Source of the DNA: a virus
Direction: 5' to 3' (one strand)
DNA length: 47,751 nt
IMG/VR virus record: IMGVR_UViG_3300030106_002217
Location: 1 to 47,751 of that record
In this document: positions 14,131 to 21,512 of the stretch, one piece after another
Layout: each line of letters begins with the position of its first letter
How positions within the stretch are numbered: the stretch's first letter is position 1
Position numbers and translations under genes: made by a program
The notes under the pieces: model-generated
What the model was told of the DNA's origin: nothing
The model's input: the letters and a program-made list of their open reading frames with translations, nothing else
Databases searched by the model: none

Positions 14131-14321
14131 AGCCTGCCTTTCTGCTCATGTGTTATTTGGCGGGTAATCCAGCGGGCACTTTGCATTTTCAATCAGTTAA
14201 GACAGCAGACTATTTTAAGTCATATCTTGACAACCAGACTGTAAGAATAGGTGATGACACGAAGAAATACGATTGTTTTGTAAAATTAGTTAAAGTTAAC
14301 AAAGAAATGAGGTTATGGTGA
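14127..14321 (+). CDS. Small hypothetical protein with a hydrophobic N-terminus
   Basis: A 64-residue protein (MKPAFLLMCYLAGNPAGTLHF...) with a short hydrophobic N-terminus that may be a signal or membrane anchor, followed by a compact soluble part. It overlaps the EF-hand gene by four bases and the holin gene by seven, so it probably belongs to the lysis cluster. No family function is known to me. Confidence 0.55.
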   Translation: MKPAFLLMCYLAGNPAGTLHFQSVKTADYFKSYLDNQTVRIGDDTKKYDCFVKLVKVNKEMRLW

Positions 14322-14725
14322 TACAAGCATTAATAGGTCCAGCAACAAAATTGCTTGGAAAATTTATAGAAGACAAAGATCAGAAAAACAAACTGGCACA
14401 TGACTTGGCAACGCTTGCCTCTCGTCATGCTCAGGAGCTGGCGAAAGGTCAGATAGCCGCGAATACAGAACAGGCGAAGCACCCTAGTTTATTTGTAGCT
14501 GGGGCACGCCCGGCCATAATGTGGATCTGTGCTCTCGGCCTCCTAACTCAATTTTTTATCATGCCCGTTGCTGAATGGGCGACAGCGATATGGATGCCTG
14601 AGATTAGTTTACCAAAACTACAGACGGGTGAACTTATGACCTTAACCCTTTCATTATTAGGATTGGGTGGAATGAGATCTTATGAAAAGTCAAAAGGTGT
14701 AGCAAGGGAGAATATGAAAAAATGA
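14315..14725 (+). CDS. Holin of the 3TM (GTA) type
   Basis: A 136-residue membrane protein. The N-terminal amphipathic helix (LLGKFIEDKDQKNKLAHDLA) is followed by RPAIMWICALGLLTQFFIMP (about 65-84), a second hydrophobic stretch and a third at LMTLTLSLLGLGGM (107-120), then RSYEKSKG. This arrangement and the terminal RxYEKxKG match 3TM holins of gene-transfer-agent type, which permeabilise the inner membrane at lysis. The likely endolysin is distant, at 41390. The family call is good. Confidence 0.8.
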   Translation: MVIQALIGPATKLLGKFIEDKDQKNKLAHDLATLASRHAQELAKGQIAANTEQAKHPSLFVAGARPAIMWICALGLLTQFFIMPVAEWATAIWMPEISLPKLQTGELMTLTLSLLGLGGMRSYEKSKGVARENMKK

Positions 14726-14862
14726 GTTTATATAAAAATATACACGCTAAAAAGAAAAGAATTGCAGCTGGCAGTGGAGAGAGGATGCGAAAAAAAGGAC
14801 AAAAAGGTGCACCAACTGCAAAAAACTTCAGACAAGCAAAAAAAACTGTGAGAAAGACATAA
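14722..14862 (+). CDS. Small basic protein, 46 residues
   Basis: ATG 14722, overlapping the holin stop by four bases, to TAA 14860-14862. The product (MSLYKNIHAKKKRIAAGSGE...) is rich in Lys and Arg. I recall short SLYxNIxxKK proteins from marine phage genomes, of unknown role. It probably binds nucleic acid by charge alone. Tight coupling to the holin gene supports it being real. Confidence 0.55.
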   Translation: MSLYKNIHAKKKRIAAGSGERMRKKGQKGAPTAKNFRQAKKTVRKT

Positions 14863-14906
14863 CGCAGGATTTATTTAGACATTTAAGAATACATACGAGT
14901 CATAGA

Positions 14907-15044
14907 ATGGAAACAATATTGTGTGAGAGATGTAAGGTTGCAATGAATAAAACAGAACTAGCTTATGTTTATCGTTGCCCTGTGTGTTTTACAGTTGTGG
15001 AAGAACCACCAAAAGATCAAACAATAGTTGAAGAACAAGACTAA
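14907..15044 (+). CDS. Small zinc-ribbon protein, 45 residues
   Basis: ATG 14907 to TAA 15042-15044. CERC at residues 6-9 and CPVC at 24-27 form a complete four-cysteine zinc ribbon, followed by an acidic tail (EEPPKDQTIVEEQD). It is distinct in sequence from the ribbon pair near 1.7-2.1 kb. There is no strong ribosome binding site, so the start is tentative. Confidence 0.5.
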   Translation: METILCERCKVAMNKTELAYVYRCPVCFTVVEEPPKDQTIVEEQD

Positions 15045-15099
15045 ATCTGCTACTCTATATAAGAAGATATAAGACAAAGTAGGAAGTTATAAGTTAATT

Positions 15100-15303
15100 A
15101 TGTCAAAAAGTGAGATTTATCTTGCAGAAGCTGTTTTTCGTATTATAAATGAAAGAAAGAAACAAATTTCTGAGGCTTTGTTGTACGACAGTGTAAAAAA
15201 TATGGAGCAATATCGACAGCTCATGGGTGAAAGAAAAGCTTTAGAGTATGTTGATGATGAATTAAAAAGTTTACTGGACCGTCAGGAGAAAGACGATGAA
15301 TGA
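15100..15303 (+). CDS. Small helical hypothetical protein
   Basis: A 67-residue, highly charged, entirely helical protein (MSKSEIYLAEAVFRIINERK...), probably a short coiled coil. It overlaps the GroES-like gene by eight bases. In phage genomes I recall, a similar small helical protein precedes the co-chaperonin, so it may serve in capsid assembly; this is inference. Confidence 0.65.
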   Translation: MSKSEIYLAEAVFRIINERKKQISEALLYDSVKNMEQYRQLMGERKALEYVDDELKSLLDRQEKDDE

Positions 15304-15709
15304 TACAGCATTAGATAAAATGTATGTAGAGCCCCAAGAAAGGGTCTTAGACCCGAGTTTAGCAGATCAGAGCCTAATAGACCGGATGCCAAGTCCAACG
15401 GGCTGGAGGCTGCTTATTTTGCCTTACAGGGGTAAAGGAAAAACAGAGGGTGGGTTGTACCTTCCAGATAAAGTTGTTGAAGACAACCAAATATCTACAC
15501 AAGTTGGATTTGTTTTAAAGATGGGTCCTATGGCTTACAAAGACCCAGAGAAGTTTCCAAGCGGACCTTGGTGTGCGGAAAAAGATTGGGTGATGTTTGC
15601 ACGATACGCAGGTTCAAGATTTAAAATAGATGGCGGCGAGGTTAGAATACTCAATGATGATGAGATTTTAGCTAAAATACAAGAACCTGAAGATATTTTA
15701 CATTTTTAA
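15296..15709 (+). CDS. GroES-like co-chaperonin
   Basis: A 137-residue protein with the GroES fold: GWRLLILPYR (strand one), EGGLYLPDKVVEDN (mobile-loop-like region), TQVGFVLKMGPMAYK and a C-terminal DWVMFARYAGSRFKIDGGEVRILNDDEI. Phage co-chaperonins such as T4 gp31 pair with the host GroEL ring to fold capsid proteins. Its place between the lysis and scaffold genes fits a capsid-folding role. There is no GroEL gene here, so it must use the host's. About 40 N-terminal residues precede the first strand, longer than a bacterial GroES. Confidence 0.85.
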   Translation: MNDTALDKMYVEPQERVLDPSLADQSLIDRMPSPTGWRLLILPYRGKGKTEGGLYLPDKVVEDNQISTQVGFVLKMGPMAYKDPEKFPSGPWCAEKDWVMFARYAGSRFKIDGGEVRILNDDEILAKIQEPEDILHF

Positions 15710-15718
15710 GAGGAAGAT

Positions 15719-16627
15719 ATGAACCAACCAAAAAAAGAAGAACAACTAGATTTAGAGATTGATGAACAGCAAGAGGAGGCTCAAGATGTTGAAATCCCTG
15801 TCGAAGACCAAGCTCAAAATGCTGAGACTACAGTGGTACAAGAAGGTGAACCAGCTCAAGACCAGTTTGAAGAGGCTAAAAACAAAACTGAAAAGCGTAT
15901 TAACAGGCTTACTAAAAAAATGCGGGATCACGAAAAAAACGCAGATGAAGCCCTCAGGTTCGCCCAGCAGAAGGAAAAAGAAAACCAAGAGTTAAGAGAT
16001 CGTCTTAATAAAATGGATACCAGTTACTTGAGTGAATATACTGGTAGAGTGGACAGTCAAATGGCACAAGCGGAAGCAACTCTCAAATCAGCTATGGAAC
16101 TAGGTGACACTGAAGCTGCCGTGGCTGCTCAAAAACAAATTAGTCAATTAACCGTCCAAGCTGACAGAGCAAGTCAAGCAAGAGCTGCTCAAGAGAAAAA
16201 AGTAGAGCAAGCCAAAGCACAGCCTCAAGCTCAGGTGCAACCTCAGGCACAACAACCTGTTGCTCCACCGCCACCTGATCCAAAAGCTCAAGCTTGGGCA
16301 GAGCGAAATGATTGGTTTGGCAATGATAGTGCCATGACTTATGCTGCTTTTGGTATACACAAAGAATTAGTAGAACAAGATGGTGTTGACCCAAAGACCG
16401 ATGAATACTATACTGAATTAGACAGACGTATGAGCGAAGAATTTCCTCATAAGTTTGCTAGTAAGACGCAAGGCAAAAAACCCGTCCAGAACGTAGCCTC
16501 CGCGTCAAGATCAAGTTCTGGACGTAGTAGTGGGAAGAAGTCTGTCAAGCTTACAGCAAGACAGGTTGCGTTAGCAAAAAAACTAGGCGTTCCTTTAGAA
16601 GAGTACGCAAAATATGTAAAGGAGTAA
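15719..16627 (+). CDS. Scaffolding protein
   Basis: A 302-residue acidic, Gln-rich protein. An acidic start (MNQPKKEEQLDLEIDEQQEE) leads into coiled coil (KTEKRINRLTKKMRDHEKNA), a Pro/Gln linker (PQAQQPVAPPPPDPKAQ), a WAERNDWFGND segment and a basic C-terminal helix ending LEEYAKYVKE. Disordered ends, a long coiled coil and a basic C-terminal capsid-binding helix are usual for scaffolding proteins. It stands before the capsid gene, as expected. No protease gene is seen nearby. Confidence 0.65.
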   Translation: MNQPKKEEQLDLEIDEQQEEAQDVEIPVEDQAQNAETTVVQEGEPAQDQFEEAKNKTEKRINRLTKKMRDHEKNADEALRFAQQKEKENQELRDRLNKMDTSYLSEYTGRVDSQMAQAEATLKSAMELGDTEAAVAAQKQISQLTVQADRASQARAAQEKKVEQAKAQPQAQVQPQAQQPVAPPPPDPKAQAWAERNDWFGNDSAMTYAAFGIHKELVEQDGVDPKTDEYYTELDRRMSEEFPHKFASKTQGKKPVQNVASASRSSSGRSSGKKSVKLTARQVALAKKLGVPLEEYAKYVKE

Positions 16628-16633
16628 TTGATT

Positions 16634-17119
16634 ATGGAAAAGCAAGACGAAATGTTTGAGAAACCTATTTCGAGGTCTCCTAGAACATCTAATACAAGAG
16701 AAAAGACAGCTGCAAGAAAACCGTGGGCTCCACCATCTATGTTGGACGCACCTCCTGCACCTGATGGCTTTAAACATCGCTGGATAAGAGCGGAAACCAG
16801 AGGTTTCAACGATAGTAAGAATATCTCTGCTAGAATACGAGAAGGTTGGGAGCTCGTAAGAAAAGATGAATATCCAGATTTTGAAGCACCAGTTATAGAT
16901 TCAGGTAAATATGAGGGTGTATTTGGAGTTGGTGGACTTATTTTAGCTCGTATACCGGAAGAAACTGTTGCAGAACGTACAGCTTACTTTAATGCAAGAA
17001 GTGCGGATCAAATGGAAGCAGTAGATTCTGATATGATGAGAGAAAATGCTCATTCTACTATGACAATTAGTAGACCAGATCGTCAGTCTCGCGTAAGCTT
17101 TGGAGGGAAAAAATCTTAA
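16634..17119 (+). CDS. Hypothetical head protein
   Basis: A 161-residue protein (MEKQDEMFEKPISRSPRTSN...) with a disordered basic N-terminus, a Pro-rich link (KPWAPPSMLDAPPAPDGFKHRWIR) and a conserved-looking core (REGWELVRKDEYPDF, then FGVGGLILARIPEET). AAAGGAG at 16618-16624 favours the ATG at 16634 over an in-frame TTG at 16628. It lies between scaffold and capsid genes, so a structural or assembly role is likely. Confidence 0.6.
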   Translation: MEKQDEMFEKPISRSPRTSNTREKTAARKPWAPPSMLDAPPAPDGFKHRWIRAETRGFNDSKNISARIREGWELVRKDEYPDFEAPVIDSGKYEGVFGVGGLILARIPEETVAERTAYFNARSADQMEAVDSDMMRENAHSTMTISRPDRQSRVSFGGKKS

Positions 17120-17143
17120 CTTTTAACTTTAATGGAGACTTAA

Positions 17144-17776
17144 ATGGCTAATAATTTAGCAGGCGGCTATGGCTTACGTCCTATTGGGTTAGTAGGTGCG
17201 GGTGCTAACACTACTGGTACTACACAGTACGAAATTGCGTCCAATAATACAAATGCCATCTATCAAGGTGGTATAGTAATTCCTACTGCGGCAGGAGTCA
17301 TAGACATAACTGACCAAGCGGTTGCACCGTTAGGAGTTTTTTATGGTGTTGAATATGTCGATTCAGGCACAAAGAAAACAACATTTAAAAACTTTTGGCC
17401 AGGATCAAATAATGTCAGTGTTGATACAAACTTTCCTATTAAGGCGTTTGTATTTGACAATCCAAACCAGCTATTCACAGTAGTTGCAGATGGAACTAAC
17501 ACAAATAGAGCGACAGCCTTAGCTGATATTTTTGCAAATGCTAGTATGGCAAGTGTAAACAATGGTAGCACCAACACGGGTCAGTCTACTGATATGCTTG
17601 ACATATCTACAGCTGCAACAACAGCAACTTTGGATGTCAGAATTGTAGGGTTGTATGAAGATGAAGGCAATACAGATTACTCAGCATTGGGTCATCAGTA
17701 TATTGTGCGTCTTCTAGGACACTTTAACTCAGGCTTTGCGGCTGCCGTTGGTACCGCTGCCAATACTGGTATATAA
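17144..17776 (+). CDS. Probable head decoration or structural protein
   Basis: A 210-residue, Thr/Asn/Ala-rich protein (MANNLAGGYGLRPIGLVGAG...), low in charge and predicted all-beta. It starts 12 bases before the end of a clear leader (AATGGAGACTTAAATGG). It directly precedes the capsid gene. Composition and position fit a virion surface protein; I do not recognise a specific family. Confidence 0.6.
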   Translation: MANNLAGGYGLRPIGLVGAGANTTGTTQYEIASNNTNAIYQGGIVIPTAAGVIDITDQAVAPLGVFYGVEYVDSGTKKTTFKNFWPGSNNVSVDTNFPIKAFVFDNPNQLFTVVADGTNTNRATALADIFANASMASVNNGSTNTGQSTDMLDISTAATTATLDVRIVGLYEDEGNTDYSALGHQYIVRLLGHFNSGFAAAVGTAANTGI

Positions 17777-17788
17777 GGAGAATAGAGT

Positions 17789-18694
17789 ATGGCTATATCA
17801 AGAGCACAATTAGCGAAAGAGCTAGAGCCTGGTCTTAATGCCTTATTTGGCCTTGAGTATGACAGGTATGAAAATGAACACGCAGAAATATTTGATGAGG
17901 AATCATCTGATAGAGCGTTTGAAGAGGAAGTGATGTTAGCAGGCTTCTCAACTGCACCGACTAAATCAGAAGGTGGAGCTGTAAGCTTTGATGATGCACA
18001 AGAAACATTTACTGCAAGATATACACACGAGACTATTGCTCTTGCTTTCTCAATCACTGAGGAGGCTATTGAGGATAATCTTTATGATAGACTTGCAAGT
18101 AGATACACTAAAGCATTGGCTAGATCTATGGCACAAACCAAGCAGATCAAAGCTGCTGCTATTCTAAACAATGCGTTTAGCACAAGCAGTGCAATTGGTG
18201 ACGGTGCTGCATTAGCATCTGCTTCTCACCCAACCATCAATGGTAACCAGAGCAACATTTTATCAACTGCTTCTGACTTAAATGAAACATCACTTGAGCA
18301 GGCGTTGATTGATATTGCTGGTTTCAAAGATGAAAGAGGACTTAAAATTGCTGTAAGAGGCACAAAACTTATAATTCCAAAAGAATTACAGTTTACTGCT
18401 GAAAGAATTATGAACAGTAATTTAAGAGTGGGCACTTCAGACAATGATGCAAACGCAATTAAAAACATGGGTATGTTACCAGAAGGAGCGGTTGTTAACC
18501 ACTTCTTAACAGACACAGATGCGTTTTTCATTAAGACTGATGCACCAAACGGTTTTAAATATTTCAACCGTTCACCTATCAAAACAGCTATGGAAGGCGA
18601 TTTTGATACAGGAAACATGAGATTTAAAGCTAGAGAGCGTTACAGCTTTGGTGTTTCCGACTGGAGATGTGTATTCGCAACTCCTGGGGCATAA
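17789..18694 (+). CDS. Major capsid protein
   Basis: A 301-residue protein (MAISRAQLAKELEPGLNALF...) resembling major head proteins of Mu gpT type with an HK97-like fold: N-terminal helix with ELEPGLNALFGLEYD, E-loop-like acidic region, TARYTHETIALAFSITEEAIEDN, a helix KALARSMAQTKQIKAAAILN, and a C-terminal FGVSDWRCVF. AAGGAG precedes the start. It is followed by a terminator, as is usual for the most highly expressed gene. The length suits an unprocessed capsid subunit. Confidence 0.85.
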   Translation: MAISRAQLAKELEPGLNALFGLEYDRYENEHAEIFDEESSDRAFEEEVMLAGFSTAPTKSEGGAVSFDDAQETFTARYTHETIALAFSITEEAIEDNLYDRLASRYTKALARSMAQTKQIKAAAILNNAFSTSSAIGDGAALASASHPTINGNQSNILSTASDLNETSLEQALIDIAGFKDERGLKIAVRGTKLIIPKELQFTAERIMNSNLRVGTSDNDANAIKNMGMLPEGAVVNHFLTDTDAFFIKTDAPNGFKYFNRSPIKTAMEGDFDTGNMRFKARERYSFGVSDWRCVFATPGA

Positions 18695-18712
18695 AAACAA
18701 CTACATATTTTT

Positions 18713-18740
18713 AAAGGGGTCTTTTCAGGCCCCTTTTTTT
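18713..18740 (+). terminator. Intrinsic terminator after the capsid gene
   Basis: AAAGGGGTC (18713-18721) pairs with GGCCCCTTT (18728-18736), including one G-U pair, around a six-base loop, and is followed by T to 18740. It separates the packaging/head operon from the genes at 18805 onward. Confidence 0.9.
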
Positions 18741-18749
18741 ATGTATAAT
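18722..18749 (+). promoter_or_regulatory. Possible promoter overlapping the terminator
   Basis: A perfect TATAAT at 18744-18749 lies just after the terminator. The best -35 at proper spacing is TTTTCA (18722-18727, 16 bases), four of six matches and inside the hairpin loop. It would restart transcription for the decoration and adaptor genes. The -10 is good; the -35 is weak. Confidence 0.4.
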
Positions 18750-18758
18750 AGAAGTACC

Positions 18759-18782
18759 TTGACGAAGAATTAACTTCGACAA
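18759..18782. promoter_or_regulatory. Near-perfect inverted repeat before the second late operon
   Basis: TTGACGAAG (18759-18767) and CTTCGACAA (18774-18782) are complementary in eight of nine positions, with a six-base AATTAA centre. Its place 10-33 bases downstream of the TATAAT puts it in the transcribed leader, where it may be an operator or a stable 5' hairpin. Confidence 0.55.
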
Positions 18783-18804
18783 TAGCCAAGACAAGGAGAG
18801 ACAT

Positions 18805-19311
18805 ATGGCTAATTCAACTTTCTCAGGTCCTCTAAGATCTGAAAGCACAATTAAGACTGTGAGTAAAAATGCTTCTACTGGAGCAATTACAGAGGTAACT
18901 ACTTTTGGAGACGGGCCAGTTAGCTTATCTGATGGAGATGTTACTCTAACTAATGCAACACATAGTGGTAGAATTTTACTTGTACCAGACGGATCACAAG
19001 ATAACACATATACGTTACCAGCACCTATAGCAGGATCAGTTTTTAGATTTGTTTACGCTGGCGGGGCTGCTGACGGTACAGATGCACTTATATTAACACC
19101 AGGTAACACAAACTTTTACATTGGTGGTATCACTCACTTAGATACAAATGCAGACAATGCAACTGTATTTTCAAACGGTAGCTCAAATAGTAGTGTGCAA
19201 TTAAATGTTCCGCAAGCATTTGATATCACCATAATAGGTAAAGACACAACTAATTATCAAATTTTTGGCACTGTTACATCAACAACAGTTCCTGCTTTTG
19301 CTGACCAGTAA
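18805..19311 (+). CDS. Probable virion decoration protein
   Basis: A 168-residue, Ser/Thr/Gly-rich, all-beta protein (MANSTFSGPLRSESTIKTVS...) with short strands (NTYTLPAPIAGSVFRFVYAG; DALILTPGNTNFYIGG). CAAGGAGAG 12 bases upstream sets the start. Composition and location directly after the capsid suggest a capsid-bound surface protein. I recall related MANSTFSGP proteins in marine phages, without known activity. Confidence 0.6.
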   Translation: MANSTFSGPLRSESTIKTVSKNASTGAITEVTTFGDGPVSLSDGDVTLTNATHSGRILLVPDGSQDNTYTLPAPIAGSVFRFVYAGGAADGTDALILTPGNTNFYIGGITHLDTNADNATVFSNGSSNSSVQLNVPQAFDITIIGKDTTNYQIFGTVTSTTVPAFADQ

Positions 19312-19323
19312 TAGGAGATTTAA

Positions 19324-19728
19324 ATGGCTGATGCAGTAACATCACAAACTATTTTTGATGGCGATAAAACGGTCGTTCAGAAGTTTACAAACATTTCTGA
19401 CGGAACCGGTGAATCTGAAGTCAAAAAGGTGGATGTAAGTGCTTTAAGTACAAATGGTCATGGTCAAACTTGCACTGGTGTAACCATAGAAAAAATATGG
19501 TGGCAGTGTGTGGGTATGAAAACTAGATTGTTTTTTGACGCAACATCAAATGCGTTTATTATTGAATTAGGTGAAAACCAAAGCGGCTATCACGATTATT
19601 CTAGCTTTGGTGGTTTAAAAAACAATGCAGGTTCTGGTGTAACAGGAGACATTCTTTTTACAACAGTAGGTCATTCAAGTGCGGATACTTACACTATCAC
19701 GCTTGAAATGAGAAAGAACTATGACTAG
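19324..19728 (+). CDS. Probable virion structural protein
   Basis: A 134-residue beta-rich protein (MADAVTSQTIFDGDKTVVQK...) with a Trp-rich strand (EKIWWQCVGMKTRLFFD) and an C-terminal strand pair (DTYTITLEMRKNYD). It is next to the decoration-like gene and overlaps the following basic gene by eight bases. A structural role is inferred from position and composition. Confidence 0.6.
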   Translation: MADAVTSQTIFDGDKTVVQKFTNISDGTGESEVKKVDVSALSTNGHGQTCTGVTIEKIWWQCVGMKTRLFFDATSNAFIIELGENQSGYHDYSSFGGLKNNAGSGVTGDILFTTVGHSSADTYTITLEMRKNYD

Positions 19729-20005
19729 GAAAAGGGACAAGCAACCGCCTAGAACAAAAAAATATTACCGCCCCACTAAAAAAGGGGCGGGCATGACAGC
19801 AGCCGGTGTGGCTAAATACAGACGGGATAATCCGGGTAGTAAGCTAAAAACAGCTGTGACAGGTAAAGTAAAAAAGGGTTCAGCCGCAGCTAAAAGAAGA
19901 AAGTCATTTTGTGCAAGAAGTGCAGGACAAATGAAGAAGTTTCCAAAGGCTGCAAAAAATCCTAATAGTAGATTAAGGCAAGCAAGAAGAAGGTGGAAAT
20001 GTTAA
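19721..20005 (+). CDS. Small basic protein, DUF6321-like
   Basis: A 94-residue very basic protein. GMTAAGVAKYRRDNPGSKLK, TAVTGKVKKGSAAAKRRKSF and CARSAGQMKKF resemble the DUF6321 family as I recall it, with a conserved RRKSFCARS core and a RRRWKC end. The role is unknown. It begins a run of small Lys-rich genes extending to 21782, all on the same strand and mostly overlapping, which points to a linked DNA-binding or packaged function. Confidence 0.65.
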   Translation: MTRKRDKQPPRTKKYYRPTKKGAGMTAAGVAKYRRDNPGSKLKTAVTGKVKKGSAAAKRRKSFCARSAGQMKKFPKAAKNPNSRLRQARRRWKC

Positions 20006-20172
20006 AGAAAAAACCAATACCCAGACCAAAATTATCAGAATTAACAGAAAATCAACAGAAAAGATTATTAAGAGTTTACATTGATAATATGCCTGCAAAA
20101 GAAAAAACTATTTTTCTCAATAAGGCAATAAAAAAAGTATATCCAAAGAGTTTAAAAAAAAATGGCAACTAA
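19999..20172 (+). CDS. Small basic hypothetical protein, 57 residues
   Basis: ATG 19999 to TAA 20170-20172, overlapping both neighbours. The product (MLKKKPIPRPKLSELTENQQ...) is basic with a helical middle (KRLLRVYIDNM). It is one of the cluster of Lys-rich proteins. No family is recognised; overlap on each side and a similar codon pattern support it. Confidence 0.5.
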   Translation: MLKKKPIPRPKLSELTENQQKRLLRVYIDNMPAKEKTIFLNKAIKKVYPKSLKKNGN

Positions 20173-20368
20173 AAGAGAAAAAGATATTTTACATAATTTA
20201 GACAAAAGAATGTCTGTACTTGAAGAAGTAATAAAAAGATTAGAAAGCAACCATTTAACACACTTACAGGCACAAATAGACAAAATTGATAGACGTGTGT
20301 GGATGTTAATAGCTGGTGTAGTATTACAGCTAATATCAATTGTATTTATTTTTGTAGGAGGTAGATAA
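20162..20368 (+). CDS. Coiled-coil protein with a C-terminal membrane helix
   Basis: A 68-residue protein: a charged coiled coil at 5-45 (LDKRMSVLEEVIKRLESNHL) followed by a hydrophobic helix at 47-66 (VWMLIAGVVLQLISIVFIFV). This layout is seen in small phage membrane-anchored proteins of XhlA/holin-accessory type. It lies amid basic genes and has no clear partner. The topology is certain; the function is inferred. Confidence 0.6.
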   Translation: MATKREKDILHNLDKRMSVLEEVIKRLESNHLTHLQAQIDKIDRRVWMLIAGVVLQLISIVFIFVGGR

Positions 20369-20523
20369 TGGCCTTAACAGGTGTAGCAAAAAGAAAAGTT
20401 AAAAAAGTACAGGGTAAATTAAAAAAAGCAAGTAGAGCTCATGCTAATCAATCAAAAATATTAGGAAGTTTACTTAAAAATGGTAGCAAGACTAGAAACA
20501 ATAAGAAAAAAAATAAAAGGTAA
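20368..20523 (+). CDS. Small Lys-rich protein, 51 residues
   Basis: ATG 20368 overlaps the preceding TAA (TAATG) and ends at TAA 20521-20523. AGGAGG precedes the start. The product (MALTGVAKRKVKKVQGKLKK...) is about one third Lys/Arg. It has no recognised domain; high charge suggests DNA or RNA binding. Confidence 0.55.
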   Translation: MALTGVAKRKVKKVQGKLKKASRAHANQSKILGSLLKNGSKTRNNKKKNKR

Positions 20524-20623
20524 AAAAAAACTTGGGTTTAGTGAAAGAGCAAGAGCTGTAAATAAGGGTTTATTGCCTAGTAAAGCGAAAAAAAATGACA
20601 AAAAAAAGAAAAAAAGATCCTAA
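20480..20623 (+). CDS. Small Lys-rich protein, 47 residues
   Basis: ATG 20480 to TAA 20621-20623, overlapping the preceding gene by 44 bases and the next by 29 in other frames. The product (MVARLETIRKKIKGKKKLGF...) is extremely basic with a patch SERARAVNKGLLPSKAK. A large share of overlap and a purine-rich sequence make it less certain than its neighbours. Confidence 0.4.
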   Translation: MVARLETIRKKIKGKKKLGFSERARAVNKGLLPSKAKKNDKKKKKRS

Positions 20624-20891
20624 AGTTGGAACAGGAAAAAAGCCGAAAGGTTCTGGCAGACGCTTATATACGGACGAAAACCCTAAGGACACGGTTAGTA
20701 TTAAATTTGCTACGCCGTCGGATGCCAGAGCAACTGTTGCCAAGGTTAAAAAAATCAATAAACCGTTTGCGAGAAAGATACAAATTCTTACGGTCGGTGA
20801 ACAAAGAGCAAAAGTGATGGGCAAAACTCAAGTTGCAAATATATTTAAAAAAGGTAAAGATAGTATTAGAAAACAGAGGAGCACAGCATGA
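20595..20891 (+). CDS. Basic hypothetical protein of a marine-phage type
   Basis: A 98-residue protein: Lys-rich start (MTKKRKKDPKVGTGKKPKGS), then RRLYTDENPKDTVSIKF and a helical half (ATPSDARATVAKVKKINKPF). I recall similar GSGRRLYTDENPKDTV proteins in marine phages, with no assigned function. It overlaps both neighbours and belongs to the basic cluster. Confidence 0.6.
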   Translation: MTKKRKKDPKVGTGKKPKGSGRRLYTDENPKDTVSIKFATPSDARATVAKVKKINKPFARKIQILTVGEQRAKVMGKTQVANIFKKGKDSIRKQRSTA

Positions 20892-21118
20892 CCGTTGTAA
20901 GAACTGGACCCAAACCAGGTAAACAAACTGTTACATATTTTAAAAAGGGCGGTGCAGCAAAAAGCAAAGGTAGTAAAATATGTCCTGAGGGTAAAGCATG
21001 GGCAAAACGAACATTTGATACATATCCTAGTGCATATGCAAATTTAGCCGCATCAAAATATTGTAAAGATCCAAATTATGCAAAAAAGGCCAAGGGTGGT
21101 AAAAGAAAGGGTCGCTAG
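20888..21118 (+). CDS. Small basic protein with a YPSAYAN motif
   Basis: A 76-residue protein with KSKGSKICPEGKAWAKRTFD followed by TYPSAYANLAASKYC. This conserved-looking Cys-Pro..Gly-Lys-Ala..YPSAYAN pattern also occurs, as I recall, in small proteins of phages and of large algal viruses. Basic tails at both ends suggest nucleic-acid binding. It overlaps the previous gene by four bases and the next GTG start by one. Confidence 0.6.
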   Translation: MTVVRTGPKPGKQTVTYFKKGGAAKSKGSKICPEGKAWAKRTFDTYPSAYANLAASKYCKDPNYAKKAKGGKRKGR

Positions 21119-21498
21119 TGGGTGAATTAAAAAAATGGTTGAAGCAAGATTGGGTGCGAATCGGCACTGACGGTAAGATTAAAGGGCCTTGCGGTACATC
21201 CAAAGATAAAAAAAATCCAGATCGTTGTTTACCACGAGCAAAGGCAAACAGCTTATCTCAAGCAGAACGTGCCTCCACAGCAAGAAAAAAGAAAAAAGCA
21301 GGCGCAAAAGGTAAAACAGTTGTGGGAAATACACCAGCAGCTAAAGTAAGAAAAATGGGTTCTGGGGGTGCAATACCTGGCACAAAAGCAAAAAGACCCT
21401 TTAAAGGTAAAGTAAAAACAGGTAGTGTAGTAGCCAGAGGCTGTGGAGCTGTTATGGCAAACAGACGTAAGGTTACACAGGGTTCAGTCAGTAGTTAA
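21118..21498 (+). CDS. Basic protein, DUF5872-like
   Basis: A 126-residue basic protein starting at GTG. LKKWLKQDWVRIGTDGKIKG followed by PCGTSKDKKNPDRCLPRAKA matches the WVxI....PCGRS....P.C.P..KA pattern I associate with DUF5872; the rest is a Lys/Gly-rich tail. The role is unknown. One-base overlap with the previous stop implies coupled translation. Confidence 0.6.
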   Translation: MGELKKWLKQDWVRIGTDGKIKGPCGTSKDKKNPDRCLPRAKANSLSQAERASTARKKKKAGAKGKTVVGNTPAAKVRKMGSGGAIPGTKAKRPFKGKVKTGSVVARGCGAVMANRRKVTQGSVSS

Positions 21499-21512
21499 CA
21501 AAGGAGGGCAAA

